From contig CAZAXX010000016.1 of the NCBI GenBank assembly GCA_964489265.1, forward strand, positions 1 to 36,995: DNA of 36,995 nt. The letters are read 5' to 3'. Shown piece by piece: positions 32,875-36,995 of this stretch; the stretch's first letter is position 1, and every line of letters begins with the position of its first letter. This DNA comes from CAYRUP01 sp964489265. Lineage in GTDB: Bacteria > Pseudomonadota > Gammaproteobacteria > DSM-16500. The notes beneath the pieces are model-generated. The model saw only the letters and a program-made list of their open reading frames with translations, had not been told where the DNA came from and searched no databases. The translations under genes were made by a program, and so were the position numbers.

Positions 32875-32903
32875 TGGTGTCCTATAAAAGTCAGCAGTAT
32901 AAT
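32875..32903 (+). promoter_or_regulatory. Putative promoter for gatCAB
   Basis: A perfect -10 TATAAT lies at 32898-32903, 36 bases before the gatC start. The position 17 bases upstream (32875-32880, TGGTGT) is a poor -35, so strength may depend on an activator. Confidence 0.45.
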
Positions 32904-32939
32904 TACCCCCTTTTGCTGCTTAATGGAGCCACGCAAGCC

Positions 32940-33233
32940 ATGTCACTCACTGCTGATGATGTTAAAAAAATCGCGCATTTAGCGAGACTTAATCTGTCTC
33001 CTGAAGATACCGCGCTCTACACTACCCAATTGTCTAATATCCTAAATTTCGTCGAACAGATGAATCAGGCAGATACCACGGGTATTGATCCCATCGCACA
33101 TTCTCTCGACTTAAGCCAGCGCGCGCGTATGGATGCTGTCAGCGAACACAACCAGCGTGATGCTTTTCAGGCAATTGCGCCACGCGTTGAAGCAGGTCTC
33201 TATTTAGTACCTAAAGTAATTGAAGACGAATAA
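32940..33233 (+). CDS. gatC: Asp-tRNA(Asn)/Glu-tRNA(Gln) amidotransferase subunit C
   Basis: Small subunit (97 residues) that wraps and stabilises GatA-GatB in the transamidosome. Family features are SLTADDVKKIAHLARLNLS at the N-terminus, the LNFVEQMNQADTTGIDPIAH segment, and the C-terminal APRVEAGLYLVPKVIE. The ATG at 32940 follows TGGAG at eleven bases; an upstream frame from 32874 adds residues not found in the family. It is the first gene of gatCAB, 12 bases from gatA. Confidence 0.94.
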   Translation: MSLTADDVKKIAHLARLNLSPEDTALYTTQLSNILNFVEQMNQADTTGIDPIAHSLDLSQRARMDAVSEHNQRDAFQAIAPRVEAGLYLVPKVIEDE

Positions 33234-33245
33234 AAAGGTAACCGC

Positions 33246-34697
33246 ATGCATTACAAAACTATTGCAGAATTATCGAGCGATCTCGCAGCGAAAAAAATTT
33301 CCAGCGTTGAGCTCACCCAGTATTTTCTCGAACGAATCAAACGTTTTGATGAGAAATTAAATTGCTTTATTACCGTGACTGAACAGCATGCTCTGGAAGA
33401 TGCAAAACAGGCAGATGAATTACGCGCGCAAGGCAAAGCAGGTCCACTGACCGGCATTCCCATCGCGCAGAAAGATATTTTCTGCACGAAAGGCATTAAA
33501 ACCAGTTGCGGCTCTAAAATGTTAGATAATTTTATTTCGCCATATGATTCAACGGTTGCCATAAAATTTAAATCAGCCGGCACTGTGTTACTTGGCAAAA
33601 CAAACATGGATGAATTCGCGATGGGTTCTTCCAACGAAAGCAGTTTTTATGGTCCCGTGAAAAATCCATGGGATTTAACCCGTGTGCCAGGTGGTTCATC
33701 CGGCGGTTCTGCAGCAGCTGTTGCAGCACATTTAGCGCCTGGCGCAACTGGAACTGATACAGGTGGTTCCATTCGTCAACCTGCATCACTTTGCAATTTG
33801 ACTGGACTCAAACCCACTTACGGACGTGTTTCGCGCTATGGCATGATTGCCTTTGCTTCCAGCCTGGATCAAGGCGGGCCGTTTGCGCGCACAGCAGAAG
33901 ATACCGCGCTGTTATTAAATATCATGGCAGGTTTTGATGAACATGATTCAACAAGCGTGGATATGCCCGTACCGGATTATACAAAAACGTTAAATGATTC
34001 AATCAGTGGCTTGCGCATTGGGATACCGAAAGAATTTTTTGGTGAAGGATTAGATAGCGACATTGCCAAAACCATTGAAACAGCCATTAAAGAATATGAA
34101 AAAATGGGGGCGACGGTGCATGAAATTCATTTACCGAATACAGCACTTTCCATTCCAGCCTATTACGTCATCGCACCAGCGGAATGTTCTTCGAATCTTG
34201 CGCGTTATGATGGTGTGCGTTATGGCCATCGTTGCGTCGATCCAGTCGATCTGGAAGATTTATACAAACGTTCACGCAGCGAAGGTTTTGGCAGCGAAGT
34301 GAAACGTCGCATCATGATTGGTACTTATGCATTATCAGCGGGTTATTTTGATGCTTATTATTTAAAAGCACAAAAAATTCGTGGCTTGATTCGACATGAT
34401 TTTGCGAATGCGTTTCAAAATGTCGATGTCATTCTGGGTCCCACATCACCTGAGACGGCTTTTAAAATCGGTGAAAAAACCGATGATCCAATCAGCATGT
34501 ATTTATCTGATCTTTACACGATTGCGGTTAATCTTGCAGGTTTACCGGGTATTTCTATTCCTGCTGGTTTCAGCAAAGGCTTACCGGTTGGCATGCAATT
34601 AATCGGAAATTATTTTGCTGAAGCGAAATTATTAAACGTTGCACATCAATATCAAAAAGCAACTGACTGGCACACACGTACTCCGGAGGGATTTTAA
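33246..34697 (+). CDS. gatA: Asp-tRNA(Asn)/Glu-tRNA(Gln) amidotransferase subunit A
   Basis: Amidase subunit that releases ammonia from glutamine and channels it to GatB. It has 483 residues with the amidase-signature triad K76 (IPIAQKDIF), cis-Ser S151 (PGGSSGGSAAAVAAH) and nucleophile S175 (GTDTGGSIRQPAS), at the spacing usual for GatA. The core SLDQGGPFARTAEDTALLL and the C-terminal AVNLAGLPGISIPAGF are also typical. The ATG has AAAGGT upstream. The last codons of gatA contain the GGAGG used by gatB. Presence of the operon suggests that Gln-tRNA, Asn-tRNA or both are made by transamidation. Confidence 0.97.
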   Translation: MHYKTIAELSSDLAAKKISSVELTQYFLERIKRFDEKLNCFITVTEQHALEDAKQADELRAQGKAGPLTGIPIAQKDIFCTKGIKTSCGSKMLDNFISPYDSTVAIKFKSAGTVLLGKTNMDEFAMGSSNESSFYGPVKNPWDLTRVPGGSSGGSAAAVAAHLAPGATGTDTGGSIRQPASLCNLTGLKPTYGRVSRYGMIAFASSLDQGGPFARTAEDTALLLNIMAGFDEHDSTSVDMPVPDYTKTLNDSISGLRIGIPKEFFGEGLDSDIAKTIETAIKEYEKMGATVHEIHLPNTALSIPAYYVIAPAECSSNLARYDGVRYGHRCVDPVDLEDLYKRSRSEGFGSEVKRRIMIGTYALSAGYFDAYYLKAQKIRGLIRHDFANAFQNVDVILGPTSPETAFKIGEKTDDPISMYLSDLYTIAVNLAGLPGISIPAGFSKGLPVGMQLIGNYFAEAKLLNVAHQYQKATDWHTRTPEGF

Positions 34698-34698
34698 G

Positions 34699-36141
34699 AT
34701 GGAATGGGAAACAGTAATCGGTCTTGAAGTTCACGCACAACTTTCTACAGTCAGTAAAATTTTTTCTGGTGCATCCACTGCCTATGGTGCAGAACCTAAT
34801 ACGCAAGCTTGCGCGATTGATCTTGGCTTTCCAGGTGTTTTGCCTGTTTTAAACAAAGAAGCCATCAACATGGCAATTAAATTAGGTTTAGGGATTAACG
34901 CTGATATCAGTATGCGCTCTGTGTTCGCACGTAAAAATTATTTTTATCCTGACTTGCCGAAAGGCTATCAAATCAGTCAGTTTGAATTGCCTGTGGTGCA
35001 GAAAGGTTTTATGGATATTATTTTGGATGATGGCACAATCAAACGCATTCATATCACTCGCGCACATTTGGAAGAAGATGCTGGAAAATCCTTGCATGAA
35101 GATTTTCATGGGCAAAGTGGAATTGATTTAAATCGTGCGGGTACGCCGTTATTAGAAATTGTCTCTGAGCCGGATATGCGTTCGGCGAAAGAAGCGGTAG
35201 CTTATCTCAAAGCACTGCACTCGCTTGTTCGTTATCTTGAAATTTGTGATGGCAACATGCAAGAAGGTTCCTTTCGTTGCGATGCGAATGTGTCTGTACG
35301 TCGTGTCGGTGAAACCAAATATGGTACGCGCACTGAATTAAAAAATATTAATTCATTTCGTTTTGTTGAACGCGCGATTAATTATGAAGTAGATCGTCAA
35401 ATTGAATTGATTGAAAGTGGCGGCACTGTCAGACAAGAAACACGTTTGTATGATCCTACGAAAAATGAAACGCGTCCGATGCGCAGCAAAGAAGAAGCGA
35501 ATGATTACCGCTATTTTCCCGATCCGGATTTATTGCCATTAGTCATTACCACAGAACAGATTGAGCTTGCTCGTCAACAATTACCGGAATTACCGCAACA
35601 AAAACGGCAGCGTTTTATGGAGCAATATAGTCTTAATAATTATGACGCGACAGTTTTAGTTAGCAGCCGTGCCTTAGCCGCATTTTTTGAAACGGTTGTG
35701 AAAGAATCGGGTAATCAACCAAAACTGGCGGCCAATTGGGTGATGGGTGAATTGTCTGCTGCGTTGAATAAAGCGGATATTGAAATTACGGATAGTCCGG
35801 TAACAGCTGAACAATTAGGTAAATTGGTACAACGCATTGCTGACAACACCATCTCTGGCAAAATCGCGAAAAGTATTTTCGAAGCTTTGTGGAACCAGGA
35901 AGGTGAAGTTGATGAGATTATTGAAAAACGTGGTTTGAAACAGGTGACCGACACCGGCGCCATTCAAGCGTTGATTGATAAAATTATTGCGGCGAATCCG
36001 GAACAAGTCGCAGCTTATCGTGGCGGCAAAGATAAATTGTTTGGTTTCTTTGTTGGTCAGGCAATGAAAGAATCGGGTGGGAAAATGAATCCACAACAGG
36101 TTAATGATTTGTTGAAGAAGAAATTGGATGAAGTACCCTAG
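34699..36141 (+). CDS. gatB: Asp-tRNA(Asn)/Glu-tRNA(Gln) amidotransferase subunit B
   Basis: Kinase/transamidase subunit (480 residues) that binds misacylated tRNA, phosphorylates the attached Glu or Asp, and amidates it. The N-terminus WETVIGLEVHAQLSTVSKIF and the cradle motifs (CAIDLGFPGVLPVLN, YFYPDLPKGYQISQFE, IHLEEDAGK-like ARAHLEEDAGKS) are diagnostic. The C-terminal helical YqeY-like domain (about 330-480) ends KMNPQQVNDLLKKKLDE. The ATG at 34699 lies one base after the gatA stop with GGAGG nine bases upstream; the longer frame from 34639 lies inside gatA and is not used. Confidence 0.97.
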   Translation: MEWETVIGLEVHAQLSTVSKIFSGASTAYGAEPNTQACAIDLGFPGVLPVLNKEAINMAIKLGLGINADISMRSVFARKNYFYPDLPKGYQISQFELPVVQKGFMDIILDDGTIKRIHITRAHLEEDAGKSLHEDFHGQSGIDLNRAGTPLLEIVSEPDMRSAKEAVAYLKALHSLVRYLEICDGNMQEGSFRCDANVSVRRVGETKYGTRTELKNINSFRFVERAINYEVDRQIELIESGGTVRQETRLYDPTKNETRPMRSKEEANDYRYFPDPDLLPLVITTEQIELARQQLPELPQQKRQRFMEQYSLNNYDATVLVSSRALAAFFETVVKESGNQPKLAANWVMGELSAALNKADIEITDSPVTAEQLGKLVQRIADNTISGKIAKSIFEALWNQEGEVDEIIEKRGLKQVTDTGAIQALIDKIIAANPEQVAAYRGGKDKLFGFFVGQAMKESGGKMNPQQVNDLLKKKLDEVP

Positions 36142-36148
36142 CGGTTAT

Positions 36149-36173
36149 CCGCGACGCCTTTTTAGCGTCGCGG
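36149..36173. terminator. Strong hairpin between convergent gatB and hdeD-like genes
   Basis: CCGCGACGC (36149-36157) pairs perfectly with GCGTCGCGG (36165-36173) around CTTTTTA, a 9-bp GC-rich stem in a 48-bp convergent spacer. There is no U-tract on either side, so termination would not be of the textbook intrinsic type, but the position favours bidirectional 3' end formation or mRNA protection. Confidence 0.55.
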
Positions 36174-36189
36174 GCTTACGAGTGAGGAA

Positions 36190-36705
36190 CTATTTAATAG
36201 CAAGCCTAACCATCAAATAAGCCCAACCCGCAAAAACCAAATCAACTCCCACAAATATCCCGATCATAAACAAGCTGGATTGTGGCCAGTTAGCTAAAAT
36301 CAGGATACCTAACAATAATGCGATCAATCCATTAAAGAAATTCCAACCCCAGCGTATCATTCTCCAGGAAGCCGCTGTAATTAAGCGAAAAAGGCCAGCA
36401 ACCAGATAAAAAATACCTAACATGAATGTGATGGACATAGAACCAAGCAAGGGTTGATCAATTAAAAATACGCCCGCTATAATATACAAAATTCCCAATA
36501 ATGCATGTAGAAAAAAGCCACCCCAACTTCCCCACCATGATTTAAAAGAATCTAATACAATCACGACACCGGCAATTGCGATAAGTACGCCAAGTAACAT
36601 GACCGATAATAAAGTCGTAAAATTCGCAGCGCTGAGGGCTATTATTCCCAAAATAATTAAAATAATGCCTGGAATAACAGACATCGCCGATCTTTGTGCA
36701 TTCAT
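36190..36705 (-). CDS. HdeD/DUF308-family membrane protein
   Basis: A 171-residue inner-membrane protein with six hydrophobic helices in three similar pairs (IPGIILIILGIIALSAA; LLGVLIAIAGVVIVLDS; ALLGILYIIAGVFLIDQP; ITFMLGIFYLVAGLFRLITA; FFNGLIALLLGILILANWP; IGIFVGVDLVFAGWAYLMV). The repeated GI(L/I)xIIxGI pattern and length fit the HdeD family, linked in E. coli to acid resistance at high cell density; the biochemical function is unknown. The ATG at 36705 has AAGGA eight bases upstream. It is convergent with gatB and apparently transcribed alone. Confidence 0.85.
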   Translation of the reverse strand: MNAQRSAMSVIPGIILIILGIIALSAANFTTLLSVMLLGVLIAIAGVVIVLDSFKSWWGSWGGFFLHALLGILYIIAGVFLIDQPLLGSMSITFMLGIFYLVAGLFRLITAASWRMIRWGWNFFNGLIALLLGILILANWPQSSLFMIGIFVGVDLVFAGWAYLMVRLAIK

Positions 36706-36788
36706 AAATTAAATCCTTTTAATAAGTGAATAATTAAATCCAGATGTAGTTTACCATGGGAAAAGCTCTCAAAGGGAGTAGGCAATTC

Positions 36789-36817
36789 TGTCATGCCAGC
36801 GTGTTTTTAGCTGGCAT
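36789..36817. repeat. Family C palindrome
   Basis: ATGCCAGC (36793-36800) pairs with GCTGGCAT (36810-36817) around GTGTTTTTA; TGTC precedes the left arm and CCAG follows the right one. It shares its first 12 bases with 4128-4139 and its core arms with 31364-31407. The rest of 36706-36888 is gene-free AT-rich DNA in which I see nothing more. Confidence 0.75.
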
Positions 36818-36898
36818 CCAGATTCGTCAACAATACAAATATTTTGACAATTAACTAACTCATGTTACGCAGTAACTGCTTAGAACGCCTTCCCAGCA

Positions 36899-36990
36899 GG
36901 GGAAGGTGGCCGAAGGCCGGATGGGGGAGTAAAACAAAATAATTTTTCAAAAAAATATATTCCCCCATCCGCCCGTTGGGCACCTTCCCC
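36899..36990. repeat. Family D inverted repeat at the window end
   Basis: Two 30-bp arms (36899-36928 and 36961-36990) are imperfect reverse complements: GGGGAAGGTGGCCGAAGGCC then GGATGGGGGA on the left, and TCCCCCATCC then GCCCGTTGGGCACCTTCCCC on the right. They are separated by 32 AT-rich bases. It looks like a miniature palindromic element, and the window stops five bases after it, consistent with assembly breaking at a multi-copy repeat. Confidence 0.8.
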
Positions 36991-36995
36991 GTGAG

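Noticed and set aside
33251..33634. A 127-codon frame antisense to gatA
   Set aside because: It is a shadow of gatA, whose catalytic residues are all in the plus-strand frame.
34639..34698. Upstream start for gatB
   Set aside because: It would lie within gatA; GatB homology and GGAGG point to the ATG at 34699.

Overview
The window reads as chromosomal DNA of a host-associated gammaproteobacterium, most probably of the order Legionellales (Coxiellaceae- or Diplorickettsiaceae-like). This placement is an inference from three things: gammaproteobacterial synteny blocks (surE-nlpD-rpoS, DUF2066-AI-2E permease-hda, mreBCD-rng-yhdP, metG/mrp/dcd, gatCAB); AT-rich DNA; and large unrecognised proteins between housekeeping operons, including an ankyrin-type protein with an F-box-like motif, as is typical of intracellular bacteria with effector repertoires. 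No 16S rRNA, tRNA, CRISPR array or intact insertion sequence was found.

Layout. 1-248 is a GC-homopolymer-rich assembly edge ending in a dispersed palindromic repeat. 249-889 is a type II toxin-antitoxin pair, followed by a cluster of nested repeats (about 887-1107) and a small unknown gene (1114-1476, -). 1568-4101 (-) is surE-nlpD-rpoS (stationary-phase sigma factor and cell-separation lipoprotein, without pcm). A 10-N scaffold gap (4208-4217) separates it from a tight minus-strand operon, 8694 down to 4285: DUF2066, AI-2E permease, hda, eno, ftsB. 8910-10775 (+) is a DEAD-box helicase whose ribosome binding site is buried in a hairpin and whose tail carries an 18-residue tandem repeat. Then come ihfB (+), dcd and mrp (-), and metG plus an unanchored RsxB-like ferredoxin (+), with facing promoters between mrp and metG.

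15494-21648 is the accessory-looking part: an ankyrin/F-box-like protein (+), a three-gene operon on the minus strand (polytopic membrane protein, PhoB, and a PhoR-like kinase lacking any membrane or PAS region, all joined by 4-bp ATGA overlaps), and a divergent coiled-coil protein (+). 21734-29566 (-) is the cell-shape/envelope block mreB-mreC-mreD-rng-yhdP, in which mreC appears to use an AUU start codon. 29777-32865 (+) holds a hydrophobic unknown protein, a small exported YXWGXW-like protein and a charged helical unknown. 32940-36141 (+) is gatCAB for transamidation of misacylated tRNA, followed by an HdeD-like membrane protein (-). The last 290 bases hold no gene, only two palindromic repeats, one of which ends the window.

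Four families of palindromic dispersed repeats (called A to D here) lie between genes. Family A often sits directly against gene 3' ends and supplies the stop codons of vapC and phoR. The most interesting points are the membrane protein-PhoB-truncated PhoR operon, the AUU start of mreC, the hairpin over the helicase ribosome binding site, the ankyrin/F-box-like protein, and the repeat-gene junctions.
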